Positions 42,916-52,301 of a DNA stretch of 64,000 bases are shown piece after piece (position 1 is the stretch's first letter; each line of letters opens with the position of its first letter). Where the stretch lies: NCBI GenBank assembly GCA_035362715.1, contig DAOSDU010000006.1, positions 40,497-104,496 of the forward strand, in the 5' to 3' direction. The position numbers were made by a program, and so were the translations under genes. This DNA comes from Methanofastidiosum sp. (GTDB lineage: Archaea > Methanobacteriota_B > Thermococci > Methanofastidiosales > Methanofastidiosaceae). The notes under the pieces are model-generated. The model saw only the letters and a program-made list of their open reading frames with translations. It made no database searches and was not told the DNA's origin.

Positions 42916-43140
42916 ATAAAAGAACCCGAAGATCTTGCTTTGGCTGCAGTTGGGAGATTGATTAGGGGAGAGGGGATAGAGAGAGTTTCTGAAGATGCAT
43001 GCATAGCTTTGGCCTTGGCACTTGAAGAATATGCAAGGCAGATAACAAGAAAGGCAAAAGACTATTCGACTCATGCTAAAAGAAAAACAATAAAACTTGA
43101 TGATATTGAGCTTGCACTGAAAGATTTTAAGATTAAATAG
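42916..43140 (+). CDS. Archaeal histone (HMf family)
   Basis: The histone fold is complete: VGRLIRGEGIERVSEDACIA, then LEEYARQITRKAKDYSTHAKRKTIK, then DDIELALKDFKIK. It wraps DNA as dimers and polymers. There is no ATG, GTG or TTG between the upstream in-frame stop (42898) and TTG 42940, which would remove the first residues of helix 1. ATA 42916, six bases after GGGGGG, gives a normal N-terminus (KEPEDLALAAVGR), so I use it tentatively; ATT 42913 and TTG 42940 are alternatives. It lies between cargo genes and viral structural genes. Confidence 0.85.
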   Translation: MKEPEDLALAAVGRLIRGEGIERVSEDACIALALALEEYARQITRKAKDYSTHAKRKTIKLDDIELALKDFKIK

Positions 43141-43164
43141 ACTATATATAAAAATAGTAATAAA

Positions 43165-43311
43165 TTACCAGATAACCCTGTCTCTCTTTCTCTTGCACTT
43201 CTTACAAACTAAAAAAGTTCCCTCGGTCTTCTGATCATAGCAATAGCTAGCAGTCCTCTCAATCGGCCTTGCCAAAACTACCCCGCATCTAACACAATAA
43301 TATTCTCTCAT
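43165..43311 (-). CDS. Small zinc-ribbon protein (48 aa)
   Basis: The ORF starts at ATG 43311, overlapping the stop of the collar-fibre gene by ATGA, and ends at 43165. It has CVRCG and CKKC pairs for one zinc and a basic C-terminus. It is the last gene of the structural operon. The function is unknown. Confidence 0.7.
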   Translation of the reverse strand: MREYYCVRCGVVLARPIERTASYCYDQKTEGTFLVCKKCKRKRDRVIW

Positions 43312-43976
43312 GCTTTCATAATCCATGCCACTTCATAATATTTTGGCCTAATATCAATTGTAAATCCTGCAACTCTTGTGGTGGTGTCCCCTGCAAAAGT
43401 CCAAGACCCTGCTACAGTCTTTGTATGGCTACCGCCAGTTGTCCCAGGATTTGTTGAAGAAGTCGTTATGCCCTGAAGGAAGCGGTCAATTAGATTAGGC
43501 GTCCCGTTGTTTCCATCGCAAAGAAGCCATCCTGATGGGATGCTTGTTAATACCCCACTCCAAGCCACAATAACTCCAGGCGGTACAAACGAGGGTAATC
43601 CCGAAATAACGTTTGTAATTGAAGAGATTGAACTAGCCCCCGCAACAACTGTCGCAAGTAGCATCGCATCATCCGGCAAAGTTACGGAAGTTGAGATTGT
43701 GAGCCAGTTAGCGCCGTTGTCAGAATGCAGATAAACATAGTTTGTGCTATTTGCTGTTGCTGTCAAAGATTCTGCAGCATCTGAAACAACTTGAAACATG
43801 CCCCCGGCCGCATCCTTTACATATGCAGTTCCAGCAGAAACGCTAAGATTAAGGCCACTGTCAACTGAAACTGTAAATCCTGTCTTTTTGCCTTCAGGAA
43901 AGAAATCCCCGAAATACTGCCTGAAATCAGCCGAGGTGATTTTTGCCCCTGCCGATACCTTTTTTGTAAATGTCAT
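43308..43976 (-). CDS. Tail fibre with phage tail-collar domain
   Basis: This 222-aa protein ends in a tail-collar module: GVIVAWSGVLTSIPSGWLLCDGNNGTPNLIDRFLQG near 130-170, then a His- and Gly-rich segment and IDIRPKYYEVAWIMK. This type sits at the tip of tail fibres and contacts the host surface. The first 120 residues are beta-rich shaft. Confidence 0.85.
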   Translation of the reverse strand: MTFTKKVSAGAKITSADFRQYFGDFFPEGKKTGFTVSVDSGLNLSVSAGTAYVKDAAGGMFQVVSDAAESLTATANSTNYVYLHSDNGANWLTISTSVTLPDDAMLLATVVAGASSISSITNVISGLPSFVPPGVIVAWSGVLTSIPSGWLLCDGNNGTPNLIDRFLQGITTSSTNPGTTGGSHTKTVAGSWTFAGDTTTRVAGFTIDIRPKYYEVAWIMKA

Positions 43977-43986
43977 GAATATACCT

Positions 43987-44490
43987 TTAAAATTCTATAA
44001 CGTAATAAACAGTCATTGTTTTTGTGTTGCTGAAAGTTTTTGTTGGAGAGATCAATGAGTGAGTAAGAAGGTCTGTCTGATTGGCAGCATAAAGTCCAAG
44101 CTCCGCCCATGTGCCATAATAATCAGCTTCCGTGTAATCAAAATAATAAGTTGCCTCAGATTTATTTGAATAGGTATTGTTATGCAAGCTCCCGGGGACA
44201 TAAGATTTTAATGATCCTAACTGTGTTGTTAGGGCCAGATCTGTTGCTGCAACTGCCGAGCTTCCAGTACCCACCGCTAACTTTCCTAGAACATGTTTAT
44301 TTGCATCATAATCTCCTGTCAGCACATCTGCAAGTGCAGCTTTTAGTTTGTTTGTGATCAGATTCTTCTGCCATGACCCTCCAATGACCTTGTCTCTTTC
44401 AAGATCATATTCTACAATCTTGAATTTTCCAAGGTAAGGATTTTTATCCCCCCTCACTAGTTCTATTATGTCCAATCGCTCACGTCCCAT
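43987..44490 (-). CDS. Tail-tip protein, function unknown
   Basis: This 167-aa beta-rich protein has LGKLAVGTGSSAVAATDLAL near residue 70 and WAELGLYAANQTDLLTHSLI near 130. These are typical of small tail or baseplate proteins in tailed viruses; the pattern recurs in the 126-aa protein at 49441. It overlaps the 3' end of the giant hub gene by 25 nt. Confidence 0.65.
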   Translation of the reverse strand: MGRERLDIIELVRGDKNPYLGKFKIVEYDLERDKVIGGSWQKNLITNKLKAALADVLTGDYDANKHVLGKLAVGTGSSAVAATDLALTTQLGSLKSYVPGSLHNNTYSNKSEATYYFDYTEADYYGTWAELGLYAANQTDLLTHSLISPTKTFSNTKTMTVYYVIEF

Positions 44491-47400
44491 CTCGCTTCAT
44501 TGTCATCATATTCGGTCTCATAATCTGTTGCCGTCTCAAAAATATTTTCTGATAATACGACTGCAGGTGTTTCAGTTGTCTCTTTATAATCTGTTGTCTG
44601 CTCCTGTGATTCCAGGATATTTTTGACTTTCAGCCTTCTAAGCTCGGAAAACAAGTTTGCAAATGCGGAGTAAAAGTCATCTGCAGCTGTGCATGTCAAG
44701 GTGACTGTTGAAATCTGCCGCTCTTTTATCTCGTAAGTTACCGACAGTATTGTTTGATCTTCAAGCGTTGGCATTCCAGGAAGGGAAGTAAACTCAATAA
44801 CCTGGCCCGCCTTCAATCTTTTCCCGGGGGGATTTATCACGAGTCGGGATGCATTTTTTAGCGCATATTCTATTGCCTTTTGCTGCGCCAAAGTCAATGC
44901 AGTGTCTGCCTCCTGGATGGTCAGATCTATAATTGGGATATCTGTATGGTATTCAAACATCATTGTTTCTGTTGTGGCGCTTTTTACAATCTGCACCCCA
45001 TAGTAAGTCTTGAAGGCCAGCTTCCCAGTTGCTGCGGTCCATGATCCAGCAAGAGTTTTGTATTTATGGCCGCTTGTCGTTGTGTTATTATGCACAACTT
45101 TGTAAGTGTCTGTTGCCGTGCCAATAATATTGAAAACGATCCAGTTTGTTTTTGATATGTCAAGCTGACAATCAACAAGCGTTGTTTTTACCCAGCCGCC
45201 GTCAGTGGAAATATCTTCTTGAGGGATTGATCCAAAGCCGATAATGCTTCCAGTTGGATTTCCGCCGTTATCTTCTACGATTGTGAAGATCATATCATCA
45301 AGAGGATTTCCTACCTTTTTGACATAAACGTCCAGGAACAGTATATTTGATTTTGAGGGCGTAAATGTCGAGGCATAGGATTTATCGTGCAGAGAAACTT
45401 CTGTTGTAGTTGTGGACTGGCTGAAATCCAAAAATCCCTGTTTGCCGCCGACAACATACACCCTGTCAAAGTATTTCATTGCATCTCGCTTGATCTTAGC
45501 GCTTATGATTTCCCCACTTGATATAACGTGGTCTGCTGATAGATCCGCCGCATCGTAGAAGTTCAAATCGTCATTTTCATCAATGTAAAAGTCAGCACCC
45601 ACAAGGCTAGCAACTTTATCAATTGCCTGGCCAACATACTCCCATGCAAAGGTCATGGATGGAATTGCTTCCGCAAAAGTTTCAAGATTAGTTGTTGTTA
45701 TTTCAGGGCAATACCTAGAAATAATATCTGAAACTATTTCATCGGCAGTTTTGTTGTTATAAGTTTCGGCGCCTGATATAGTTGTTTGGCCGGCCCTAAT
45801 TGACCCATAGTCTTCGCCAGAAAGTATTATGCGATTGCTCCTGTACTCGTCCAGCTCAAACTCAACTGAGGTGATAAGGCCATGGAAGATCTTTGTGACC
45901 GGCGGATCATTTTCATCGACATAGAAGAATACTTCATTCCCCACCTCAAATGTTTCGGATAACGCCCCGTTATCATTGTATAAACTGATTTCAAAGTAAT
46001 CCGATCTTTTTCCTTTCTCGTCAGTGAATCTTGCATATTCAATTATGTTTAAGGCTGAAAGATCTATTTCAACATCGCCAGCCTGTCCCACAATTATGGC
46101 CCAAAAAAGTGGTGTCGCTCCGGATGTTTCAGATTTTATTGATAAGGCGCCATAAGAAGAATAATTTATTGATTCAACCTCAGTGAACTGAAATGCTCCT
46201 TTGGATTCAAAAGTGAGTATCTCAATATCTGTATCAACATCCTGGATAATTATGGAACTATGAGAATCTACTTCTATTAATGAGTGATAGACGCATGCAG
46301 TTGCAACTTCCATGGTACTGGCGCCAGCTGCTTCGTTTTCCCCCACAAATGAAGTATTCAATTGAATATCCATTTGCGCATCACTTGTTATTGCTTCACT
46401 GATGATATATGAGGTGATGCCGTTGAATGTAAGATCCCCTATCCCGATAATGTTTAGTGTTTTTTTGAAATCTGTTTTTATCTCTGCTGTGATTGATCCC
46501 ATGCCGGCAATCTCTATCAGGTCAGTGTCTGAATCGATGTCCTGGAGCAAAAGAGATCCATTTGCAGCATATGTAGCGCTTATTATGTAATCTGTGTTTG
46601 CGGCTAACTCTAGGGAACCGGCACCGAGCATTATAATATCGGGAGGGGTCCATAAAGTATAAACAATTATTTTAGCTTTTGAGATATAATCTATTAGCTC
46701 AAGATCCTGGATCTGGATTAATCCATGGCCAGAGAAAAGGATTAGTTCGATATCATAATCAATGTCCTGAATTGTAACTGAGGAAGCTGCACTCAATAAA
46801 GCGCTATAAGTATAATCTGTTGTCGTGATTATCTCTACTGCAGCTTGAGAAGAAACTTCAAGAAGATCATACTTATTCATATGCCCTGTTAAGGTGACAA
46901 AGGACAATCCTGTCGTGATTATATTAGAAAAATAATTCCCGATTGCAGATAGTTCAACTGAAGATGCCGCATTCAAAAAGGCGCTATAAGTATAATCTGT
47001 TGTCCGGCTTATTTCAACTGACCCGGCACCGATAAAAGTGATAAGTTCAATATCAGTGTCTATATCATTTGTGACTATTGAAGCGGTGCTTGTGTAATTG
47101 ATACCATAAATATAATCCGTGACTGTTGTAATTTCAATTGCTGCATTGCTTTGGTATTCTACCACTGCCGTGGACCCCGAATAATCCCATACTCCAAATG
47201 CACCGGCACTGGTAAATGTGATCAGTTCAATATCAGTCTCTACGTCATAAGCGACTATTGAAGCAATGCTTGTGTAGTTTACGAGAGATGAGTAATTTGT
47301 GGCTGCTGCGATTTGTATTTCACTTTGGGCCCCAAATGATATTATCTCAAGATCAATGTCAATATCTTGTATTGTAACTGATCCAGCGCCGCCAAATGCG

Positions 47401-49367
47401 ACTTCAACTACTTTCCCTAAGATTGCGCCTATTTCAAAAGTTGCTGCGCCGGTGATGTTTGAAATACTGACCAACTGTTTATGCCCTAAAGCTTCAGTTG
47501 TTCCGGCCCCATCAAAAGTTACAGATAAGGCCAAGCTGGAAATTGCAGAAACGGCAGATGATCCATAACCTGAAAATGTGATAAGTTCAATATCAGTGTC
47601 TTTGTCCTGGGAAACGACAGCGCCCAAGCTGGTATAGTTAATATTACAAATATAATCAGTAACAGTTGCAACTTCAACTGCCGCATAGCTTTGGTAAGTG
47701 ATTGTTTGGCTGTATGCTGCTGTTGCCGCAATTGTTACTGCACCTGTCCCTGTAAGTTCAGCTAATGAATTATACCCCACTTGTTCTTCACAAGAAACAC
47801 TGCCTTTGCTGGCGATAAGTATTGTTTCAATATCGGTATCAATATCTTGTATAACTATTGATCCATATCCTGTGAGAGCTATAGTCTCAGAATATATCAA
47901 GCCATAAGTGCAAGAAACTGCACCGTTTGAAGTATAAGTTATTGTTGCTGCTCGAGCTACTCCGGCTGCGGTCACCGCAACTGCAGCATTTCCAGTATAA
48001 GTAACTGTTTCTTCATATTCCTCTCCAGAAGCCTCGGTATATTCTATCACAAGCTTTGGGTCATAGCTTGTCCCAGAATACTCAGACGAATAGATATATC
48101 CGGTATAAGCAGTAGTCAGGCTGGGCGGACTATCTGCATAATCATAGGTGTATTCCATCAAGCAGTATTTTGTTGTGCCTGTTGTTGAAACGTCTGATTT
48201 GCCAGTTGCGTCAAGGTCGATTGTTTTGTAGCCGTTGGTGCTTGTAGCTATAGTGCCATAAGAGCTCCCGCTATACGCTGTGAAATCGCTTGTTGTAAGT
48301 GAAGCTGCCTGTGTCCCTTTCAATGCGCAAAGCGTGGCACCATTGCTAGTTGAATAGACATAAACAGAAAGAGCGGCTGTATCGATTGTTGCGCCGTCTG
48401 GGATATCTGAAGTATCAAAGTATAGAAATCCCCTTCTTATCGTGTATGCATAGCCTAGAAGCTGCTTATCAAAGGATTTGCTCGTGCTGACAACTATGGC
48501 TGTGGCGGTGTCATAAACTGTGGCACCACTTGTGCGTGCCGTGCTCCAAGACGTGCTGTATGTTCCTTTTATATCCCCGTCTGCAGAAGTGGAATAATAA
48601 GTTGTAGAATCGATATATATTGTTTTTTTGCCTTTCAGTTTTTCATTGCCGGGACCGAGAAGGCCGTATTTTTGGACCATCCACGCCCAATTTTTGGCCT
48701 TATCATCAAAGTACTTGACATAGAAAATTCTGCCTTCTTTTTTTACGATCTTGTGCTTCAAAGGTTGCGAGAAGTAATCAAGATTTTCTACCCACATCCT
48801 GGGCCTGGGTATCCAGATTTTTTCTTTTGTATCCAGTTCAAAAGTAAATGTTTCTGCCTTTTTCCCCTTCGGATGGAGTCCCTTCAGATGCAGCTCATAC
48901 CAGACTTCAACATCTTTCAAATGGATCTTTTCGGTATCCACCACAATAGATTCCTGGACATAGCGCTCATGGACCCTGTTGTGGATCCAGATGCCATCAG
49001 AAATGACGTGCTTCAGTTCGTAATCATTTACCCGCACAATTTTGGTAAATCTATCAAAAGTAACTTCTTCCCCATTCAGTATGATCTTAGCGATACTTGC
49101 TTCGTATTGCTGATCATACCCTTTTCGGAAGCCAAAATATTTTTCTTTCTTTCTGTCTTTTCTAAATCCAACAGAAAATTTGTGCTTGTCCATTATGAAT
49201 TTGTCTTTTTCTTCACGGATCGTTATATCAATAGTTCTTAGATTGTGATTGTCATCTTCATAATGGATGGGCTTTTCGTGATAGATCTTTCTGAACTTTC
49301 CTGGCGCAATTTGAAATGTTTTTGAAGTAAGAGTCCTTTTTTCAATTACCTCTTGCTTTTTATTCAC
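44466..49367 (-). CDS. Giant tail hub / beta-solenoid protein (1633 aa)
   Basis: Order of parts: an N-terminal domain (1-250) with basic, Trp/Tyr-rich beta sequence. A DNRLRE/carbohydrate-binding-like domain (about 265-440: FDTSDIPDGATIDTAALSVYVY) follows. About 30 tandem units of roughly 22 residues come next (about 450-1085), with recurring IQDIDTDIELITF and GAGSV elements, predicted as a beta-solenoid. The C-terminal part (about 1110-1600: EISLYNDNG, FEVGNEVFFYVDEN, GLITSVEFELDEY, INPPGKRLKAGQVIEFTSLPG) resembles tail hub/late-control proteins. It probably combines the tail-tip hub with a long receptor-facing fibre. GTG 49367 is the start. Confidence 0.75.
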   Translation of the reverse strand: MNKKQEVIEKRTLTSKTFQIAPGKFRKIYHEKPIHYEDDNHNLRTIDITIREEKDKFIMDKHKFSVGFRKDRKKEKYFGFRKGYDQQYEASIAKIILNGEEVTFDRFTKIVRVNDYELKHVISDGIWIHNRVHERYVQESIVVDTEKIHLKDVEVWYELHLKGLHPKGKKAETFTFELDTKEKIWIPRPRMWVENLDYFSQPLKHKIVKKEGRIFYVKYFDDKAKNWAWMVQKYGLLGPGNEKLKGKKTIYIDSTTYYSTSADGDIKGTYSTSWSTARTSGATVYDTATAIVVSTSKSFDKQLLGYAYTIRRGFLYFDTSDIPDGATIDTAALSVYVYSTSNGATLCALKGTQAASLTTSDFTAYSGSSYGTIATSTNGYKTIDLDATGKSDVSTTGTTKYCLMEYTYDYADSPPSLTTAYTGYIYSSEYSGTSYDPKLVIEYTEASGEEYEETVTYTGNAAVAVTAAGVARAATITYTSNGAVSCTYGLIYSETIALTGYGSIVIQDIDTDIETILIASKGSVSCEEQVGYNSLAELTGTGAVTIAATAAYSQTITYQSYAAVEVATVTDYICNINYTSLGAVVSQDKDTDIELITFSGYGSSAVSAISSLALSVTFDGAGTTEALGHKQLVSISNITGAATFEIGAILGKVVEVAFGGAGSVTIQDIDIDLEIISFGAQSEIQIAAATNYSSLVNYTSIASIVAYDVETDIELITFTSAGAFGVWDYSGSTAVVEYQSNAAIEITTVTDYIYGINYTSTASIVTNDIDTDIELITFIGAGSVEISRTTDYTYSAFLNAASSVELSAIGNYFSNIITTGLSFVTLTGHMNKYDLLEVSSQAAVEIITTTDYTYSALLSAASSVTIQDIDYDIELILFSGHGLIQIQDLELIDYISKAKIIVYTLWTPPDIIMLGAGSLELAANTDYIISATYAANGSLLLQDIDSDTDLIEIAGMGSITAEIKTDFKKTLNIIGIGDLTFNGITSYIISEAITSDAQMDIQLNTSFVGENEAAGASTMEVATACVYHSLIEVDSHSSIIIQDVDTDIEILTFESKGAFQFTEVESINYSSYGALSIKSETSGATPLFWAIIVGQAGDVEIDLSALNIIEYARFTDEKGKRSDYFEISLYNDNGALSETFEVGNEVFFYVDENDPPVTKIFHGLITSVEFELDEYRSNRIILSGEDYGSIRAGQTTISGAETYNNKTADEIVSDIISRYCPEITTTNLETFAEAIPSMTFAWEYVGQAIDKVASLVGADFYIDENDDLNFYDAADLSADHVISSGEIISAKIKRDAMKYFDRVYVVGGKQGFLDFSQSTTTTEVSLHDKSYASTFTPSKSNILFLDVYVKKVGNPLDDMIFTIVEDNGGNPTGSIIGFGSIPQEDISTDGGWVKTTLVDCQLDISKTNWIVFNIIGTATDTYKVVHNNTTTSGHKYKTLAGSWTAATGKLAFKTYYGVQIVKSATTETMMFEYHTDIPIIDLTIQEADTALTLAQQKAIEYALKNASRLVINPPGKRLKAGQVIEFTSLPGMPTLEDQTILSVTYEIKERQISTVTLTCTAADDFYSAFANLFSELRRLKVKNILESQEQTTDYKETTETPAVVLSENIFETATDYETEYDDNEARWDVSDWT
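46110..48030 (-). repeat. Tandem repeat tract inside the tail hub gene
   Basis: DNA encoding about 30 degenerate 22-residue units. Units share GATATTGAA-type codons for DIDTDIEL and are close enough at DNA level to allow slippage or recombination. Confidence 0.65.
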
Positions 49368-49440
49368 ACCTGAAAAACTGTAGTCGTATCCGGCCAGTCT
49401 ATCACTTTACCCAATTTTAAAAAAATAAAAAAAAATAGAT

Positions 49441-49821
49441 TTATGCCCTGGATTCAGTCTCTTTGATAATGATCTGCAGAGAGTCGCCGCCTTCAACAGC
49501 CTTTGTCGCTGAGAACTTGTGCCTCATCAGCATGTCCCCTGCAGGATCCCCGTCATCGTTGAAAATTCCAACTTCGTTGACGGATAAGCTTCCTGTAAAG
49601 GAAAAGGTCTTTGTCCACTTTGCCTTGTAGTCAGCCTCATATTCGCAAGTGGCAGCCGCCCTTGCTCCGCCGTTAGTTGTAATTTCTGTGACTAATGCTG
49701 TTTGGTCGTTTGCCTCTGCTGTTGTTCCAGAGCCTAGTGCGATATATGTGAATGGGGCAGTAGATACACCATTCAAGAGTTTGGCCTTCATTTCAAGGCC
49801 TTTGTTCACGAGTGTTGCCAT
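49441..49821 (-). CDS. Tail protein (126 aa)
   Basis: This beta-rich protein with FTYIALGSGTTAEANDQTAL near 24 and LSVNEVGIFNDDGDPAGDMLMRHKF near 75 matches a small tail-fibre or baseplate fold seen in many phages. ATG 49821 is used; TTG 49830 abuts the ribosome site. It shares the GSG...A...TAL pattern with the protein at 43987. Confidence 0.75.
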   Translation of the reverse strand: MATLVNKGLEMKAKLLNGVSTAPFTYIALGSGTTAEANDQTALVTEITTNGGARAAATCEYEADYKAKWTKTFSFTGSLSVNEVGIFNDDGDPAGDMLMRHKFSATKAVEGGDSLQIIIKETESRA

Positions 49822-49826
49822 AAGAT

Positions 49827-49940
49827 TCAACTCTCCGTTTTTTCTATTTTCGGGTAGTCATTTCCCATCTCTTTTATGTTGCCGTCTTTATCTCTGACTA
49901 CCCATGTCACGAGATATTCCGTCTTGCTTTTTGCTTCCAT
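49827..49940 (-). CDS. Small virion-operon protein (37 aa)
   Basis: The ORF is ATG 49940 to TGA 49827-49829, placed 1 nt after the tape-measure stop and overlapping the next gene's ribosome site. The product (TEYLVTWVVRDKDGNIKEMG) looks like a folded beta hairpin. The tight fit in the operon is the main support. Confidence 0.6.
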   Translation of the reverse strand: MEAKSKTEYLVTWVVRDKDGNIKEMGNDYPKIEKTES

Positions 49941-49941
49941 T

Positions 49942-51804
49942 CTAGAATCCCACCCTGGTGATTCTATTGATTCGCTTCAGGATTTCATCGGCGATCTTGT
50001 CTGGGTCGCCACTTCCTGAAATATTGAAGGTATTGTTCACGACCATGCTTTTTCCCTGGAGCTTTGATCCATCCTTGAACGCCAGAATATTGTCATCCTT
50101 GTGGAACTGCACAACTTCGCCTTTTTTTGTAATCAAAGCATCGTTTACTCTTTTTGAGATTTCTCCAGTTGCTGTGTTCATGTAACCGACGAGAGCACCA
50201 CCGGAGCTATTGCGGATTGTCTCGTAAGTTACGCCGCCGCTTGAAAAAGAATTTGTAACGACTGCATTCCCCCTTTCGGGGCCTTCATAGACTATATCGC
50301 TTCCAGCTTGAACTCTTTCAGAAGATCCAAAAGTCCTGCAGCCGCTGCCGCCCCCTCCGGAAGGATTCAACATCTGCCTGACAATGTTCATTGCGCTGTT
50401 CATGTAGTTGACTGCACCGCCAGCAGTTTGGCCCAACTGATCAACTTCCCCTGCAGTTTTGCTTGTGCTGCCCCTCAAAATAGCCAGATATTCATTTGCA
50501 AGCTGCACCGCATTTGTGTTGTTTGTGATTTCAAGACTGTTTTGCTTTGTCTTTTCCTTGTTTTCATTTTCAGCACGCTCTATCTCTCGCAAGCGTCCCA
50601 ATGCATCTGCGGCATTTTCTGATTCTATTGGAAGTGTGTTTGGACTTACAGCCCCAGGGCTAACCCACTGCCCCCTAGCAGCCGCCTCATAAGAGGTATA
50701 AGCTCCGGCCTTTTCATACTGCACTTGTTGTCCCGCATAATCCCAAATGGCCATGCCCCCGGGATTTGTTGCCCTAAGTCCAAGATCTATAATCTTGTCA
50801 AGGTGTAAATCCTTGATAATGACACTTATCCTGGAAAGCGCATCTTCAATTATGCCCAAAATATATGATACCCTGTCAAAAGCATCGGCCAGTTTTGTGA
50901 TCGCCTCTTCAGAAGAAGTAACGCCAGCGAGCTTCATGATAATGTTGCCAAGTTCAGAACCAAAGCTTATCGAATGTTCTAAAAGATTCCCAAACGCATC
51001 TACAAGCGGTTGGATTTCCCCGGAGTTTATCATCTCTGAAATCTTGTTTGCAATGTTTTCTAATGTTGGCGCTATTGCCCCGGTCAGCTCATCTCCAAAA
51101 AGCGTCTTTAGATTTTGGACCTGATTTTGAAAATTGGCAAATATCCCTGCAGTTGAGTTCCTGAGCGCCTCTGCACTTCCGCCAAAAGATTTTTCCATCT
51201 GCTTTGCCAGGTAGTCCATCTTTTGTGCTGCCGACATTGATTTCATGCTGACTGAATCAAGGACGACACCGTTCTGTTCGAGCGTTGATGTGCTCCCACT
51301 AAGAGCCATTGCAACTTGCTTTGTTGCAGTCTCTAGATCCATACCCTCTGCTGCTGCATAGTCTTCCGCTGCTAACAAGAGCTTTAGCGACCGGTCATAA
51401 TCCTTTGTTACGGCTATCAGATTGTTGAAGCTTTTCCGAATTGAGATGTCGTCGATGGATGTCAGTTCAGAATGCTGGCCTATCACCTTTTCAATCTGCT
51501 TTGAGTAGGACTGTATTCCTGCATTTTTCAAAAGATTTCCTGTCTGTGACTGAAACTTTGATTGCTCTAAAGAGAGCTTTACCATCTCACGATTCAAGTT
51601 TTGTACTGCGGCAATGCCGTAGGTCGTTATGGCAGTTGCCATCGTTCCCACAGCTACCTCTGCCGCATGGCCCAAAGAATACATTGCCCCGCCGGCTTTG
51701 GATGTGCCCTTCTCAAGGCCGCCAAGCGCCGACTCAACATTTTTTATAGGGCCTGATGCCCTGTCTTCAGCAGTTACAGTTATCTTGACATTTTGCTCTT
51801 GCAT
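49942..51804 (-). CDS. Tail tape-measure protein
   Basis: This 620-aa protein has VKITVTAEDRASGPIKNVESALGGLE at the start, hydrophobic membrane-active segments, Ala-rich helices and a basic C-terminus. The middle part (LETATKQVAMALSGSTSTLEQNGVVLDS) is common in tape measures. Its length sets tail length; at the usual ratio of about 0.15 nm per residue the tail would be roughly 90 nm. It follows the two chaperone frames, as is standard. Confidence 0.85.
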   Translation of the reverse strand: MQEQNVKITVTAEDRASGPIKNVESALGGLEKGTSKAGGAMYSLGHAAEVAVGTMATAITTYGIAAVQNLNREMVKLSLEQSKFQSQTGNLLKNAGIQSYSKQIEKVIGQHSELTSIDDISIRKSFNNLIAVTKDYDRSLKLLLAAEDYAAAEGMDLETATKQVAMALSGSTSTLEQNGVVLDSVSMKSMSAAQKMDYLAKQMEKSFGGSAEALRNSTAGIFANFQNQVQNLKTLFGDELTGAIAPTLENIANKISEMINSGEIQPLVDAFGNLLEHSISFGSELGNIIMKLAGVTSSEEAITKLADAFDRVSYILGIIEDALSRISVIIKDLHLDKIIDLGLRATNPGGMAIWDYAGQQVQYEKAGAYTSYEAAARGQWVSPGAVSPNTLPIESENAADALGRLREIERAENENKEKTKQNSLEITNNTNAVQLANEYLAILRGSTSKTAGEVDQLGQTAGGAVNYMNSAMNIVRQMLNPSGGGGSGCRTFGSSERVQAGSDIVYEGPERGNAVVTNSFSSGGVTYETIRNSSGGALVGYMNTATGEISKRVNDALITKKGEVVQFHKDDNILAFKDGSKLQGKSMVVNNTFNISGSGDPDKIADEILKRINRITRVGF

Positions 51805-51964
51805 GCTCTTTTCTCTTTTTGATAAGCTCTTCGGCCTGAATTCTCTTTTCTTCCTGGGTGTCTTCCGGATTCTGGTACAAAATATAGCCCCTCACAAGCC
51901 TCCTTTTTTCAAGGATTGTGAGTCTTGGTATTTCCCAAACCTTATATCCAAGCTGGTGCAGCAC
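51767..51964 (-). CDS. Tail assembly chaperone, T-like frame
   Basis: This frame encodes about 65 residues (LGYKVWEIPRLTILEKRRLV, basic C-terminus with a CQDNCNC tail). It overlaps the tape-measure start by 38 nt. It starts at GTG 51964 or is fused to the upstream G-like frame: the reading frame stays open back to about 52015 through SLETKARLLEEQV. A shift from the G frame would have to be +1 or -2. In lambda the shift is -1 and in Mu -2. Confidence 0.65.
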   Translation of the reverse strand: MLHQLGYKVWEIPRLTILEKRRLVRGYILYQNPEDTQEEKRIQAEELIKKRKEHARAKCQDNCNC

Positions 51965-51971
51965 CTGCTCC

Positions 51972-52292
51972 TCAAGGAGCCTTGCCTTTGTTTCCAGGCT
52001 CAGAACGAAAGGATTCTTTTATGTCACTGATATCAAGGAGCTTTTGGACTAGTTGCGCAATTGCCTTTGTCTTCCCAAACTTTTTGATTTCATCAGAGGA
52101 AAGCTTTGGCTCAACAATATGTGCTGATAGAATATCGTATCCTTTTTGAGGATCTGACAAAAGTGCTATTTCGCCCTCAGGGATTGGTATGACCTTGGCA
52201 TCCTTGCCATGCTCAATCTCGATAATGATTGCTTTCAGCTCCCCTTTTTCATCCCGCTCATGCAGAAAGTATGATTTTTCAACTATCGCCAT
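51972..52292 (-). CDS. Tail assembly chaperone, G-like
   Basis: This 106-aa protein sits between tail tube and tape measure, the fixed place of gpG. It has a beta-rich start and a helical C-terminal half with ending PGNKGKAP. The function comes from position and from the overlapping T-like frame; sequence similarity is not obvious. Confidence 0.7.
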   Translation of the reverse strand: MAIVEKSYFLHERDEKGELKAIIIEIEHGKDAKVIPIPEGEIALLSDPQKGYDILSAHIVEPKLSSDEIKKFGKTKAIAQLVQKLLDISDIKESFRSEPGNKGKAP

Positions 52293-52301
52293 ATGATCGC
52301 C

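Noticed and set aside
48672..49241. 189-aa ORF on the plus strand
   Set aside because: Shadow frame inside the N-terminal part of the giant tail gene, with no ribosome site and biased composition.
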